Assembly (NCBI RefSeq): GCF_003434055.1
Contig: NZ_QVEX01000016.1
Span: 62,001 to 126,000 of the forward strand
Source of the DNA: Enterocloster aldenensis
GTDB lineage: Bacteria > Bacillota > Clostridia > Lachnospirales > Lachnospiraceae
Direction of reading: 5' to 3'
DNA length: 64,000 bases
The notes under the pieces were generated by a model that was not told the origin of the DNA, made no database searches, and was given only the letters and a program-made list of their open reading frames with translations. The stretch's first letter is position 1, and every line of letters begins with the position of its first letter. A program made the translations under genes and the position numbers. Below are positions 43,673 through 52,566 of this stretch, in pieces.

Positions 43673-45810
43673 CTGAATTGGAACGTAGGATAAAAGCAAA
43701 GATTCCAGGACCTGACACAGGGATTGAGGTCCGCCACACCATGTGTGATATCTGTTCTCCAGGTATGCACTGCGGCATCAATGCCTACATAAAGGACGGA
43801 AAAGTAATTAAGATTGAGGGTATTGACGGCCATCCGTCCAATGACGGACGCCTCTGTACCAAGGGAATGGCCAACCGCGAATACATATACAGGGAAGACA
43901 GGATCAAGACGCCTTTAAGGCGGGTTGGAAAACGCGGTGAAGGCAGGTTTGAACCAATCTCATGGGAAGAGGCATATGCGGAAATCGCAAAGGGCTTAAA
44001 CCGCTGCAAGGAAAAATATGGGGCTGAGAGCGTGGCCTTTTATTCCGGATATTCCAAGTGGTACCGCCAGATGTTAAGACGCCTGGCCTATGCCTTTGGA
44101 AGCCCCAACTATGGCTGTGAATCCAGCGCCTGTTATACGGCTGCTTTCATGGCATGGAAGGTAGCTGCAGGAGAGCAGGGAAATCCTGACATGGGCCATT
44201 CAGACCTGTTCCTGGGCTGGGCATTTAACCCCTTCTATTCCAGCTACATGGGCGCCCACAGCGCCATGAAATTAAAGGAAAAAGGCCTCAAGTTCCTGAT
44301 TGTGGACACCCGGCGCACGCCGGCCACTGAAAAACTGGCGGATTTATTCCTCCAGCCAAAAACCGGCACGGACGGCGCGCTGGCCCATGCAATTGCCAAT
44401 GTGCTCATTGAAAATGATTGGATTGACAGGCCCTACATAGACCGGTACGTGTACGGGTTTGAAGAGTACGCAGCATATGTAAAGCAGTTCAATGAAGAAA
44501 ATATCCAGTCCATTACAGGCGTTCCTTACTCCCGGGTTGTGGCGGCGGCCAGGCTGATCCATGAGAATCCGCGGATGAGCTGCAATGAGTCCTCGGCCCC
44601 GCTGTGCCATCACCGCAATGGGCTTCAGAATTACCGTTCGGTCATGGCCCTGCTGGCGATTACGGGAAACTTTGACAGGACAGGGGGACAGAAGCTGTCC
44701 GTACACAGCTACATGCATGTGCCCTGCGGGTTTGAGACAAGGGAACACCAGTATCTGTATGAGAACAGGCCCAGGGATGTTAAGGAGCCGGTGGGGGCTG
44801 TCCGGTTCCCGCTGTGGAATTACCTGGAGGGGGAGATGCAGGCCATGGATATGCCCCGCCAGATCCTGGAAGGCAAGCCATATCCCTTAAGGGCCATCTT
44901 CGCCCTGGGGCTGAATGGGCGTATGTTCCCGGATTCCGGACGCATGTTTAAAGCCCTTGAAAGCCTGGATTTCTTTGTTGATACAGACCTCTTCATGACA
45001 GACACGGCCATGTGGGCGGATATCGTGCTTCCGGCCTGTTCCTCCTTTGAGAGAGGGGAGTTCAAGCCATATCCGGGCGGCGTTGCCTGGTACACCAGCC
45101 CGGTAATCCGGCACATCGGGGAAGCAAAGAGCGATGTGGAAATCTGTACTGAGCTTGCAAGGGTCATGGACCTGCCGGATGAGGTGCTTAAGAATGGATA
45201 TGAATATTTTATCCAGCACTATATACTGGATGATTTCGGCGTGACGGTGGAAGAACTGAAAAAAGCAGACCTTCCCGTTAAGATTGCAGAAGTAAGCACA
45301 CATAAGGACCTGGAAATGCTGGAAAAGGGCCTGAACACGCCAACCGGGAAGTTTGAGCTTAAGAGCGCTGTCATTGAACAGCATCCTGAGTGGGGGCTGG
45401 ACCCGCTGCCAACCTATAAAGAACCCCTGGACGATGCGGACCCGGAGGAATACCCCTTTGTATTCACCTCCGGATCACGGATACCGGGGGCCATCCACAG
45501 CCGTCTGCATAAGGTTCCGAGAAACCGTTCCCTGCAGCCTGACCCAACAGCGGATATGAATCAGGCGGATTGTGACCGCCTGGGGGTCAAAGAAGGGGAT
45601 GAGATTGAGATATCCACGGCCCGCGGCCTTATCCGGGTAAAAGTCCATCCCACCTTATCCGTACCTGAGAAACTCGTGAACCTGTTCCACGGGTATTCGG
45701 AGGCTGATGCCGAGAGTATCATGGACGGGGACCATCTGGACCCGTACTCAGGATTCCCGGCTTACCGCTCCACCAGGTGCGCGGTTAAGAAAGCAGGAGG
45801 TAATGAATAA
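43669..45810 (+). CDS. Cytosolic molybdopterin oxidoreductase, DMSO reductase family
   Basis: A 713-residue catalytic subunit binding bis-molybdopterin. An N-terminal 4Fe-4S site uses Cys26, Cys29, Cys35 and Cys63 (CDICSPGMHC, then LCTKG). Candidate metal-ligand cysteines lie in YGCESSACYTAAF (Cys150, Cys155). Further marks are VDTRRTPATEKLADLFL near residue 215, ITGNFDRTGGQ near 330 and the C-terminal molydopterin-binding barrel from about 585 (FTSGSRIPGAIHSRLHKVPR). No twin-arginine signal is present, so it works in the cytosol, unlike most respiratory relatives. The substrate is unknown. It is flanked by a flavin oxidoreductase and a ferredoxin subunit. Confidence 0.9.
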   Translation: MTELERRIKAKIPGPDTGIEVRHTMCDICSPGMHCGINAYIKDGKVIKIEGIDGHPSNDGRLCTKGMANREYIYREDRIKTPLRRVGKRGEGRFEPISWEEAYAEIAKGLNRCKEKYGAESVAFYSGYSKWYRQMLRRLAYAFGSPNYGCESSACYTAAFMAWKVAAGEQGNPDMGHSDLFLGWAFNPFYSSYMGAHSAMKLKEKGLKFLIVDTRRTPATEKLADLFLQPKTGTDGALAHAIANVLIENDWIDRPYIDRYVYGFEEYAAYVKQFNEENIQSITGVPYSRVVAAARLIHENPRMSCNESSAPLCHHRNGLQNYRSVMALLAITGNFDRTGGQKLSVHSYMHVPCGFETREHQYLYENRPRDVKEPVGAVRFPLWNYLEGEMQAMDMPRQILEGKPYPLRAIFALGLNGRMFPDSGRMFKALESLDFFVDTDLFMTDTAMWADIVLPACSSFERGEFKPYPGGVAWYTSPVIRHIGEAKSDVEICTELARVMDLPDEVLKNGYEYFIQHYILDDFGVTVEELKKADLPVKIAEVSTHKDLEMLEKGLNTPTGKFELKSAVIEQHPEWGLDPLPTYKEPLDDADPEEYPFVFTSGSRIPGAIHSRLHKVPRNRSLQPDPTADMNQADCDRLGVKEGDEIEISTARGLIRVKVHPTLSVPEKLVNLFHGYSEADAESIMDGDHLDPYSGFPAYRSTRCAVKKAGGNE

Positions 45811-45811
45811 G

Positions 45812-46324
45812 ATGAAACGGTATTTATATTTTGATTCGGAAAAGTGTTCTGCCTGCGGCGCCTGCGCCCTGGCCTGTATGGACCAGAATGATATTGATAT
45901 CCCGGCAGGGGAGCAGCCCTTCCGCCATACCTTTACCTTGGAAGGAAAGACCGGGGACCTGCATTTTTATTCGGTAAGCTGCATGCACTGCGCGGACGCG
46001 CCCTGTGTCATGGGATGCCCCTGCGGCTGCCTTACCAAGGACGCTGAGTCAGGATTCACGCTTTACGATACCACCAACTGTATTGGCTGCCATTCCTGCG
46101 CAATGGCATGCCCTTACGGGGTTCCGGCCTTTGGCCCTGACGGGAAAATGCGCAAATGCGACGCATGCATCGAGCGTCAGAAGGCAGGAATGGCGCCGGC
46201 CTGCGTCAAGGTCTGCCCCACCGGCGCCCTGACCCTGCTGACAGAAGAGGATTTTAAAGCCAGACAGATGGAGGAGCAGAAGAAAAAGGCTGCGGAAATG
46301 ATGAAGAAACAGCTTGAGAGGTGA
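45812..46324 (+). CDS. Four-cluster 4Fe-4S electron-transfer subunit
   Basis: A 170-residue ferredoxin-like subunit of the DmsB/HycB type. Sixteen cysteines in four groups (CSACGACALAC, CMHCADAPCVMGCPCGC, CIGCHSCAMAC, CDACIERQKAG...CVKVC) can hold four cubane clusters. It should wire the molybdenum subunit to the flavin oxidoreductase. The start at 45812 is 11 bases after AGGAGG; the in-frame ATG at 45803 overlaps the previous gene but sits only 2 bases from that site. The C-terminus is a Lys/Glu helix. No membrane anchor subunit follows. Confidence 0.88.
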   Translation: MKRYLYFDSEKCSACGACALACMDQNDIDIPAGEQPFRHTFTLEGKTGDLHFYSVSCMHCADAPCVMGCPCGCLTKDAESGFTLYDTTNCIGCHSCAMACPYGVPAFGPDGKMRKCDACIERQKAGMAPACVKVCPTGALTLLTEEDFKARQMEEQKKKAAEMMKKQLER

Positions 46325-47229
46325 AAGACAGGAATATGTTAATCGGAATAATTGCTGTGGCAGGAGCAGCCACTTTATTAGGAATCATGCCAAGCATGCA
46401 GAAGACGCTGCTGGTAAACGGACTTCCCATGAACAGCCTGATGTTTTTTACGAACCTTACAATCAGCCTTGTGTGCCTGATCATGGCCCGCCTGAAGGGG
46501 CGAAGCTTAAAGGCGTCCAGGATACAGCTTATCCAGGCGCTTATCATGGGAGCCAGCGGGATGATGTTCACAGCGCTGCTGCTGAATACCAGCTACCTGT
46601 ATCTTCCGGTGGGGACAGCCATCATGCTGAATTTCCTGTACCCCACCGTGGTGTGTATTGTTATGGGAACCGTGTTCAGGGAGGGATTTACCAAACTCCA
46701 GGTAGCTGCAATCATCGTATCCATAACCGGCATGGCCTTCCTGACAGGGGCAGGCGGGAAGATGCCGCTCATCGGGATTGTGACAGCCATTGCATCCTCC
46801 CTTACCTATGGGGGATATCTGGTTGCCAATGAAAAGGGGCCTGCCAACGAGCTGCCCATTGAGGCAAAACTGTTCTACGTATCCCTTCCCGGAACCGTGA
46901 TATTCGCAGTGCTGTCGGCAGCCACAGGAACCCTCCAGGCCCCGGCCGGGGGCTTAAGCGGCTGGGCCCTCCTGATTGGCGGATCCGGACTTTTCACGGT
47001 AAGCGGATACTTCCTCATGATGTATGGGGTCAGCAGGCTTGGCGCGTCCACAGCTGCATTTGTCTCCATGCTGGAACCCATTGTCAGCGTGGTGTTCGGA
47101 ACCATCTGGTTTGATGATCCGGTGACCCTGGGGATTGTGGCGGGAGGATGCCTTGTGATTACCAGTATCCTGTTTATCACATTTGATGGGTTTTTAAAGA
47201 GCAGGGAACAGACGGCCGGGCAGCCGTGA
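46321..47229 (+). CDS. EamA/DMT-family transporter
   Basis: A 302-residue drug/metabolite transporter with ten helices in two EamA repeats (about residues 5-140 and 150-290; GASTAAFVSMLEPIVSVVFG near 240-259 is typical). A GTG start at 46321 overlaps the ferredoxin stop; the ATG at 46336 (MLIGII) is an alternative. It ends the oxidoreductase operon and may export the product or import the substrate of the molybdoenzyme. The direction cannot be told from sequence. Confidence 0.85.
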   Translation: MKDRNMLIGIIAVAGAATLLGIMPSMQKTLLVNGLPMNSLMFFTNLTISLVCLIMARLKGRSLKASRIQLIQALIMGASGMMFTALLLNTSYLYLPVGTAIMLNFLYPTVVCIVMGTVFREGFTKLQVAAIIVSITGMAFLTGAGGKMPLIGIVTAIASSLTYGGYLVANEKGPANELPIEAKLFYVSLPGTVIFAVLSAATGTLQAPAGGLSGWALLIGGSGLFTVSGYFLMMYGVSRLGASTAAFVSMLEPIVSVVFGTIWFDDPVTLGIVAGGCLVITSILFITFDGFLKSREQTAGQP

Positions 47230-47281
47230 GATGTGGCCCGGGTCTTTCCTGCTGCGGCTTCTATCTGGGCCCTTCAAGGGC

Positions 47282-47311
47282 TTGCACCTTAGGAACCCCT
47301 TGTGTTATAAT
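47282..47311 (+). promoter_or_regulatory. Promoter of the GntR gene
   Basis: TTGCAC (47282-47287), 18 bp, perfect TATAAT (47306-47311), 37 bp before the start codon. Confidence 0.65.
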
Positions 47312-47347
47312 ACTTTCACATTATTTTATAGGGGTGGAGGTAACAGC

Positions 47348-48025
47348 ATGTTTCAGGTAGTAGACAGGCCCAAACTGTACGAGCAGGTGGTTGAGCAGAT
47401 AAAGAACATGATTGTGCAGGGGATATACAAAAAAGGCGACCTGCTGCCAAGTGAAAAAGAACTGATTGAGATGACCGGGGTCAGCAGGATTACGGTCCGT
47501 GAGGCCCTGCGCCTCCTCAATGAAGCCGGCGTCATAGAAACCCACAAGGGCAAGGGAAGCTTTGTGGTGGTTGACGGCAGTGAACTTGAGAGCGGGGAAG
47601 AGGAGACTGAGGCATATAACGAACAGTTCATCAACTCCACCAACGCCCGTATCCTTCTGGAACCCTCTGTGGTAAAGGAAATTGCTGTCACTGCCACGGA
47701 TGAGGAGCTAAAGGCGATTGCCGGGTGCATCGGCTCAAAGGGCTATGAGGACGGGGAATTCCACCGGTCCATCATAGCGGCCACCCACAACCCGGTGCTT
47801 CTTCAGTGGTTTGACCAGCTCAACAGCATGGAGACATCCCCTGCCATCCGCAGCCTTGTGCCTCCGGTGCGCCAGAAAAGCGTGGCCGCCAAGATTGCGC
47901 AGCAGCATCAGGATATCAGCGATGCACTGATGGCAAGGAACGGGGAGTTTGCTTATTTTTATATGAAGGAACACCTGGTATTCATACGTGATACGTATCA
48001 GGAATATTTTAAGGTATTTTATTAA
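47348..48025 (+). CDS. GntR-family regulator, FadR subgroup
   Basis: A 225-residue transcription factor with an N-terminal winged helix (LPSEKELIEMTGVSRITVRE near residue 34-53, HKGKGSFV near 68) and an all-helical FCD ligand-binding domain; its metal-ligand histidines are plausible in EFHRSIIAATHNP near residue 140 and QQHQDISDAL near 184. The start at 47348 follows GGTGGAGG with a 7-base spacer. It lies just after the molybdoenzyme operon and has its own promoter. FadR-type regulators commonly respond to organic acids, a hint to the neighbouring pathway. Confidence 0.88.
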   Translation: MFQVVDRPKLYEQVVEQIKNMIVQGIYKKGDLLPSEKELIEMTGVSRITVREALRLLNEAGVIETHKGKGSFVVVDGSELESGEEETEAYNEQFINSTNARILLEPSVVKEIAVTATDEELKAIAGCIGSKGYEDGEFHRSIIAATHNPVLLQWFDQLNSMETSPAIRSLVPPVRQKSVAAKIAQQHQDISDALMARNGEFAYFYMKEHLVFIRDTYQEYFKVFY

Positions 48026-48029
48026 CATG

Positions 48030-48082
48030 AAAGACAGACTGATGGAACCTGTGGGATTGCGGGAAAGGACGGCCTGTCTTTT
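48030..48082 (+). terminator. Possible terminator after the GntR gene
   Basis: AAAGACAG and CTGTCTTT form an 8-bp stem with a long 37-base loop, ending in T-rich sequence. Weak because of the loop size. Confidence 0.35.
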
Positions 48083-48122
48083 CTGCATGTCCCAGAGCGT
48101 GTTTGAGATGAGGTGACAATGT

Positions 48123-49088
48123 ATGGAAATGAGAGTTAGGAAAACATCACACGGGCCGGTCATCCGGCCGGTATTAAGGATAGCCGTGCTGGCATGCATG
48201 CTGGGAGCCGCAATGACAGTCACATCCCTGGGAGCCCAGCCGTGGACCATGGAAAACGGCCAGTATGTGGACGCCGCGGGCGCTCCCATAGCCGGGGCCC
48301 TGGCAAAGGGGATTACGGTAACAAAGTATCAGAACAGGGCCAATGCTGAAAATGGCATTGACTGGGCAAAGGCGGCTGCGGACGGGGTATCCTTTGCAAT
48401 GATACGTGTTGGCTATTACAGGGATAAGGACCCTTATTTTGACCGGAATGTAATGGAAGCCGATGCCAATGGAATCAAGGCCGGCGTATTTTTCTACACC
48501 CAGGCCCTGGATGTCCGGACCGCCATTGACGAGGCAGAATACGTACTTAAGGTGATAAAGGATTTTCCCATCTCCTATCCCATTGCCTATGATGTGGAAT
48601 CCCAGCACCTTCTGGACAGCGGCCTGACCAGACAGCAGATCACGGATAATGTAAATGCATTCTGCAGGACCATAACAGATGCAGGCTACCGCCCCGTGGT
48701 TTATGCCAACCACGAGTGGCTGACAAAGAATATGGACACCAGCCAGATTCCCTATGACATCTGGTATGCCAGGTATGGAACCATAAACAGCTATCCCAAC
48801 CGTACCATCTGGCAATGCACGGACACCGGAACCGTGGACGGGATCAATGGAAATGTGACCATTGAGCTTGCCTTTGCGGATTACGCATCCCTGATACCCG
48901 CGGACGGCTGGAGGCATGTGGATGGCAGCTGGTATTATATGAAGGATTACAGGAAGCAGACTGGCTGGGTCCAGGCGGACGGGTTGTGGTATTATCTGGA
49001 TCCCAACGGATGTATGATAAGCAACACCACCATGGACATAGACGGGGTATCCTATACCTTCGGAAGCAGCGGGGCAATGGTCCGGTAA
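48123..49088 (+). CDS. GH25 lysozyme-like protein with cell-wall-binding repeats
   Basis: A 321-residue secreted protein. A basic and hydrophobic leader (residues 1-38) acts as signal peptide. The GH25 muramidase domain covers about residues 60-255, with the catalytic DxE in PIAYDVESQ (near residue 157) and IWQCTDTGTVDGINGN near 235. The family's first conserved Asp (in KGIDVS) is Thr here (KGITVTKYQ). Two choline-binding-type repeats (DGSWYYMKDYRKQTGW, DGLWYYLDPNGCM) form the C-terminus. Likely role: peptidoglycan turnover at the surface. The ATG at 48123 has GAGGTG seven bases upstream. Confidence 0.88.
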   Translation: MEMRVRKTSHGPVIRPVLRIAVLACMLGAAMTVTSLGAQPWTMENGQYVDAAGAPIAGALAKGITVTKYQNRANAENGIDWAKAAADGVSFAMIRVGYYRDKDPYFDRNVMEADANGIKAGVFFYTQALDVRTAIDEAEYVLKVIKDFPISYPIAYDVESQHLLDSGLTRQQITDNVNAFCRTITDAGYRPVVYANHEWLTKNMDTSQIPYDIWYARYGTINSYPNRTIWQCTDTGTVDGINGNVTIELAFADYASLIPADGWRHVDGSWYYMKDYRKQTGWVQADGLWYYLDPNGCMISNTTMDIDGVSYTFGSSGAMVR

Positions 49089-49108
49089 CGTAAATACCAG
49101 TAAATTCA

Positions 49109-49148
49109 GGGGACATACATAATACATACTTGACAAATGTGTGTCCCC
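49109..49148 (+). terminator. Hairpin overlapping the cysK promoter
   Basis: GGGGACATACA pairs with TGTGTGTCCCC (one G-T pair) around an 18-base loop. It lies 20 bp after the lysozyme stop and includes the cysK -35 box and part of its spacer. No T-run follows, so termination is uncertain. Confidence 0.45.
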
Positions 49149-49158
49149 GCCCTATAAT
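49130..49158 (+). promoter_or_regulatory. Consensus promoter of cysK
   Basis: Perfect TTGACA (49130-49135) and perfect TATAAT (49153-49158) with 17 bp spacing. A fully consensus promoter usually needs a repressor; see the palindrome immediately downstream. Confidence 0.85.
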
Positions 49159-49160
49159 CC

Positions 49161-49174
49161 TACTAAACCTAGTA
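49161..49174 (+). promoter_or_regulatory. Operator-like palindrome at the cysK start site
   Basis: TACTA-AACC-TAGTA begins 2 bases after the -10 box, covering the expected transcription start. The half-site resembles Rrf2-family (CymR/IscR-like) operators that control cysteine genes in Firmicutes; the match is by eye. Confidence 0.4.
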
Positions 49175-49210
49175 TTTAACTATGAATATAGAAAGGAAAC
49201 GGTGGAGTCT

Positions 49211-50143
49211 ATGGAAAAGATTTACAAAGGCGTGATGGAACTGGTAGGGAACACCCCCCTGGTAGAGGCGTCTAACATTGAGCAGCAGGAGAACCTGAAG
49301 GCGCGGCTGTTGGTTAAGCTGGAATATCTGAATCCCGCAGGCAGTGTAAAGGACCGGGTGGGGAAAGCCATGATTGAGGATGCGGAACAGACCGGCAGGC
49401 TGAAACCAGGCTCTGTGATTATTGAACCCACCTCAGGCAATACGGGAATCGGCCTGGCGTCCATTGCAGCTGCAAAAGGGTACAGGATGATACTGACCAT
49501 GCCTGACACCATGAGCATGGAGCGGCGCAACATACTGAAGGCATATGGGGCAGAGATTGTGCTGACACCGGGTGAGCTTGGCATGACAGGCGCCATTGAG
49601 AAGGCGGAAGAACTTGCAAAGGAGATTCCGGACAGCTTCATTCCAGGACAATTTGTAAATCCCGTGAACCCCAAAGCCCATATGGGCACAACCGGGCCGG
49701 AAATCTGGAATGACACAGATGGCAAGGTGGATATTTTCGTGGCAAGCGTGGGAACCGGGGGCACCATCACAGGAACCGGCGCCTACTTAAAACAGCAGAA
49801 CCCGCACATCCAGGTAATTGCCGTGGAACCGTCCACCTCGGCCGTTCTGTCGGGAAAGGCTGCCGGCCCCCACAAGATTCAGGGAATCGGCGCCGGTTTT
49901 ATCCCCGAAGTGCTGGACACAGGCATATATGATGAAATCATTGCGGTTGACAATGAAGTGCCTTTTGCAGCTGCAAAACTGCTGGCAAGAAAGGAAGGCA
50001 TACTGGTGGGGATATCCTCAGGCGCGGCCCTGTACGCAGCCATCCAGGTGGCAAAACGCCCTGAAAATCAGGGAAAGACCATTGTGGCCCTGCTGCCGGA
50101 CAGCGGGGACAGGTATTATTCCACGCCTTTGTTTGTGGAGTAG
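49211..50143 (+). CDS. cysK: Cysteine synthase (O-acetylserine sulfhydrylase)
   Basis: A 310-residue PLP enzyme making cysteine from O-acetylserine and sulfide. The PLP lysine is in [15 protein letters not shown] (near residue 44), the substrate loop is [12 protein letters not shown] near 71-82, and the phosphate-binding loop is [12 protein letters not shown] near 180. The ATG at 49211 follows GGTGGAG; the frame opens 27 codons upstream inside the promoter. It is driven by a fully consensus promoter and followed after 15 bp by the sigma-54 activator gene, so the two may be co-transcribed. Confidence 0.95.
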   Translation: MEKIYKGVMELVGNTPLVEASNIEQQENLKARLLVKLEYLNPAGSVKDRVGKAMIEDAEQTGRLKPGSVIIEPTSGNTGIGLASIAAAKGYRMILTMPDTMSMERRNILKAYGAEIVLTPGELGMTGAIEKAEELAKEIPDSFIPGQFVNPVNPKAHMGTTGPEIWNDTDGKVDIFVASVGTGGTITGTGAYLKQQNPHIQVIAVEPSTSAVLSGKAAGPHKIQGIGAGFIPEVLDTGIYDEIIAVDNEVPFAAAKLLARKEGILVGISSGAALYAAIQVAKRPENQGKTIVALLPDSGDRYYSTPLFVE

Positions 50144-50158
50144 AGGGGAAGGTTATTT

Positions 50159-52267
50159 TTGAAACGTGTAGCAGTGATTTCTTATGATGAAAGGGCCGGT
50201 GTTTTTCATGCGGAACAGATGGAGTTCCTCTTTGACAACCGGATAAAGGCATTTTCAATGGATGTGCCGTCCATCAGGAAACATGGACTGGAAAAAGCAG
50301 ACCTATACTGCATTACCACGGATGCCCTTGAAAACCTTCCTGATTTTCATACCCAGGTGGAAGGCGGCATTCCCATTGTCATGCTCTGTGTCACATTTTC
50401 CCATGATATATTACAGCGCCTCAGCCTGATTCCCTCAGGCACAGAGGCGCTGCTGGTCAATCTGAATGAGCCCATGGCCCAGGAGGCGGTTACAAAGCTG
50501 ATCCAGCTGGGGGCCAGCCATATTAATTACATACCTTTTTATCCGGGGGCGTCCCCAAAACTGGCAGATGGAATACAGTATGCAATCACACCGGATGAGG
50601 CCCGGTATGTGCCGGAGGGCATCCCCCATATCGTAGATGTGGGACAGCGGCAGATGGACAGCGGTACCCTGGTGGAGATTGCCCTGAAGCTTAAGATGTA
50701 TGATTTATGGGAGAACCGTAAATGGAAGGCACATCTTGCTTCCATTGCATCCAATAATTATAATTTCGACGAGCTGTTCGGAAGGGCCCTGCGTCTGGAA
50801 TCCAGTTTCCAGAGCCTGATTGACATCATGGAAATCGGCATACTGGGCATCAATGAACAGGGCGCGGTCTTTATCTGCAATAAAAAGGCTGAGACGATTG
50901 TGGGAAGGAACCTTACGGATGCCATTGGGCAGCAGGCCGGGGAGCTGTTTCCCTACCTGCCTCTTGAGGAGTGCCGCCGGACCCACAGGAAAATTGATGC
51001 AAAACTGGTTAAAATCAATCAGAACCCAGTCACGGTGGGCATATACCCCATCAGCCACAACCAGAAGAACATGGGGTTCCTTGTGATGCTCCAGCATTTT
51101 GGCGAGGAGGAGGAGAAGCAGCATAAGATACGTAACCAGCTGTTGAATAAGGGCCATACGGCAAAATATACATTTGATCATATCATTGGGATCAGCCCGT
51201 CCATTGAACGGGTCAGGGAGATAGCAAAAAAGATGGCGGGCACCAGGGCCTCCATCCTGATTACAGGGGAAAGCGGCACTGGGAAGGAACTGTTTGCCCA
51301 GGCCATCCATAACGCATCGGACCGGAGGCTTGAGCCCTTTATCGCATTAAACTGCGGGGCGCTGCCTGAGAACCTTCTGGAGAGTGAACTGTTCGGTTAT
51401 GTGGACGGCGCATTTACAGGAGCAAAGAAGGGCGGCAGGCTGGGATTATTTGAGTTTGCGCATAAGGGCACCCTGTTTTTGGACGAGGTGGAGGGCATGA
51501 GCCCCATGCTTCAGGTAAAACTTCTGAGGGTGATCCAGGAGCATGAGGTGATGCGGCTGGGGGATACCAGACTGATATCCATAGATGTGAGAATCATAGC
51601 AGCCACCAACCGTGACCTGGAACAGCTGGTGCAGAAGGGGGAATTCAGGGAAGATTTATATTACAGGCTTAATACGCTTCCCATTAACCTTCCGCCCCTC
51701 AGGGAGCGCATTGAGGATATCATACCCTTAATCCACACGTTTGCAGAGGAAAATGGGTCCAGGTTCCAGCTTTCCGGGCCGGTGTGCGAGGCGCTGAAGG
51801 GACATTACTGGAGGGGGAATGTAAGGGAACTGAAGAATTGCGCGGATTATTTTTCTTTTCTGGATAAGAAGGTCATTGAGTATGAGGACCTGCCTCCCGG
51901 GTTCTTCCACGGCAGGGCCAAACCGGAGAAGGAACCGGTCCATGACTGCCAGGACAATACAATCCTGGAATTCAGGCAGATGACGTCCCCCAGGCAGGAA
52001 GCGTATCTCTTTGTCCTGAGCAAGATCCTGGAAAGCAATAAGGGCAGGGTTTCCATCAGCCGTGAAAGGCTTTCCGGATGCAGCTGCGAGAAAGGGCTTG
52101 ATTTATCTGTCTATGAGGTAAGGGAGATTCTATCTGACCTTGATTCCATGGGATATATCATGGTCCGGAAAGGACGGGGCGGGAGCAGGATTACGGATAA
52201 GGGTAAACATGTCCTGCATTACAGCGGCCTGAATCCTGATGGGAAATGCGGACAAAGCGGCTGGTAA
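50159..52267 (+). CDS. Sigma-54-dependent activator with PrpR-like sensor region
   Basis: A 702-residue enhancer-binding protein. Residues 1-190 resemble the PrpR N-terminal sensor domain, followed by a PAS-like region (about 210-310, MEIGILGINEQGAVFICNKK). The AAA+ domain has Walker A GESGTGKE (near residue 370), the sigma-54 contact loop GAFTGAKKGG near 420, Walker B GTLFLDEVEG near 440 and an Arg finger region. The C-terminus lacks a clear Fis helix-turn-helix and instead looks like a winged helix (ISRERLSGCSCEKG, VYEVREILSDLDSMGYIMVR). The start is a TTG at 50159 behind GAGGGGAAGG. It should drive the -24/-12 promoter 200 bp downstream. Confidence 0.9.
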   Translation: MKRVAVISYDERAGVFHAEQMEFLFDNRIKAFSMDVPSIRKHGLEKADLYCITTDALENLPDFHTQVEGGIPIVMLCVTFSHDILQRLSLIPSGTEALLVNLNEPMAQEAVTKLIQLGASHINYIPFYPGASPKLADGIQYAITPDEARYVPEGIPHIVDVGQRQMDSGTLVEIALKLKMYDLWENRKWKAHLASIASNNYNFDELFGRALRLESSFQSLIDIMEIGILGINEQGAVFICNKKAETIVGRNLTDAIGQQAGELFPYLPLEECRRTHRKIDAKLVKINQNPVTVGIYPISHNQKNMGFLVMLQHFGEEEEKQHKIRNQLLNKGHTAKYTFDHIIGISPSIERVREIAKKMAGTRASILITGESGTGKELFAQAIHNASDRRLEPFIALNCGALPENLLESELFGYVDGAFTGAKKGGRLGLFEFAHKGTLFLDEVEGMSPMLQVKLLRVIQEHEVMRLGDTRLISIDVRIIAATNRDLEQLVQKGEFREDLYYRLNTLPINLPPLRERIEDIIPLIHTFAEENGSRFQLSGPVCEALKGHYWRGNVRELKNCADYFSFLDKKVIEYEDLPPGFFHGRAKPEKEPVHDCQDNTILEFRQMTSPRQEAYLFVLSKILESNKGRVSISRERLSGCSCEKGLDLSVYEVREILSDLDSMGYIMVRKGRGGSRITDKGKHVLHYSGLNPDGKCGQSGW

Positions 52268-52287
52268 AACGGCTGAATTAACGGGTT

Positions 52288-52337
52288 AATAACGGCAGTA
52301 AAACGGCTCAAAAAGCAGCCGTTTTACTGCCGTTATT
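52288..52337 (+). terminator. Terminator after the sigma-54 activator
   Basis: A perfect 21-bp inverted repeat (52288-52308 and 52317-52337) with an 8-base loop, followed by T-rich DNA. It isolates the activator gene from the sigma-54 promoter downstream. Confidence 0.85.
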
Positions 52338-52463
52338 TATTCCCTTTCTTTTAATGGCGCGGGGAGGGGGAGCAAAGGCCTGATCCGGTGAAAATTTGTT
52401 TTTTATTGATATACCATGGATAACACAACCGATTCACAGGATTCAGGTAAAATATCAGAAAAT

Positions 52464-52480
52464 TGGCACGGTAATTGCAT
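52464..52480 (+). promoter_or_regulatory. Sigma-54 (-24/-12) promoter
   Basis: TGGCACGGTAATTGCAT matches the consensus TGGCAC-N5-TTGCW exactly, with the GG and GC elements correctly spaced. It lies 87 bp before the symporter gene and just after the gene for a sigma-54 activator. Enhancer sites should lie in 52346-52460, but no convincing palindrome was picked out by eye. Confidence 0.92.
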
Positions 52481-52566
52481 GATAAATATGGTACAAAGCG
52501 TTTCATACGTTATCCGGAGAATGTATAAGCAGCGAAAATGAGAGGTATATACAAAGGAGGTTCTAC

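Noticed and set aside
48174-49136. Long minus-strand open frame (320 codons) opposite the GH25 lysozyme
   Set aside because: The plus-strand gene has signal peptide, GH25 motifs and wall-binding repeats; the antisense frame shows no domain.
49109-49210. T-box or other cysteine riboswitch before cysK
   Set aside because: The leader after the promoter is only about 45 bases, too short for a T-box, and no T-box core sequence is visible.
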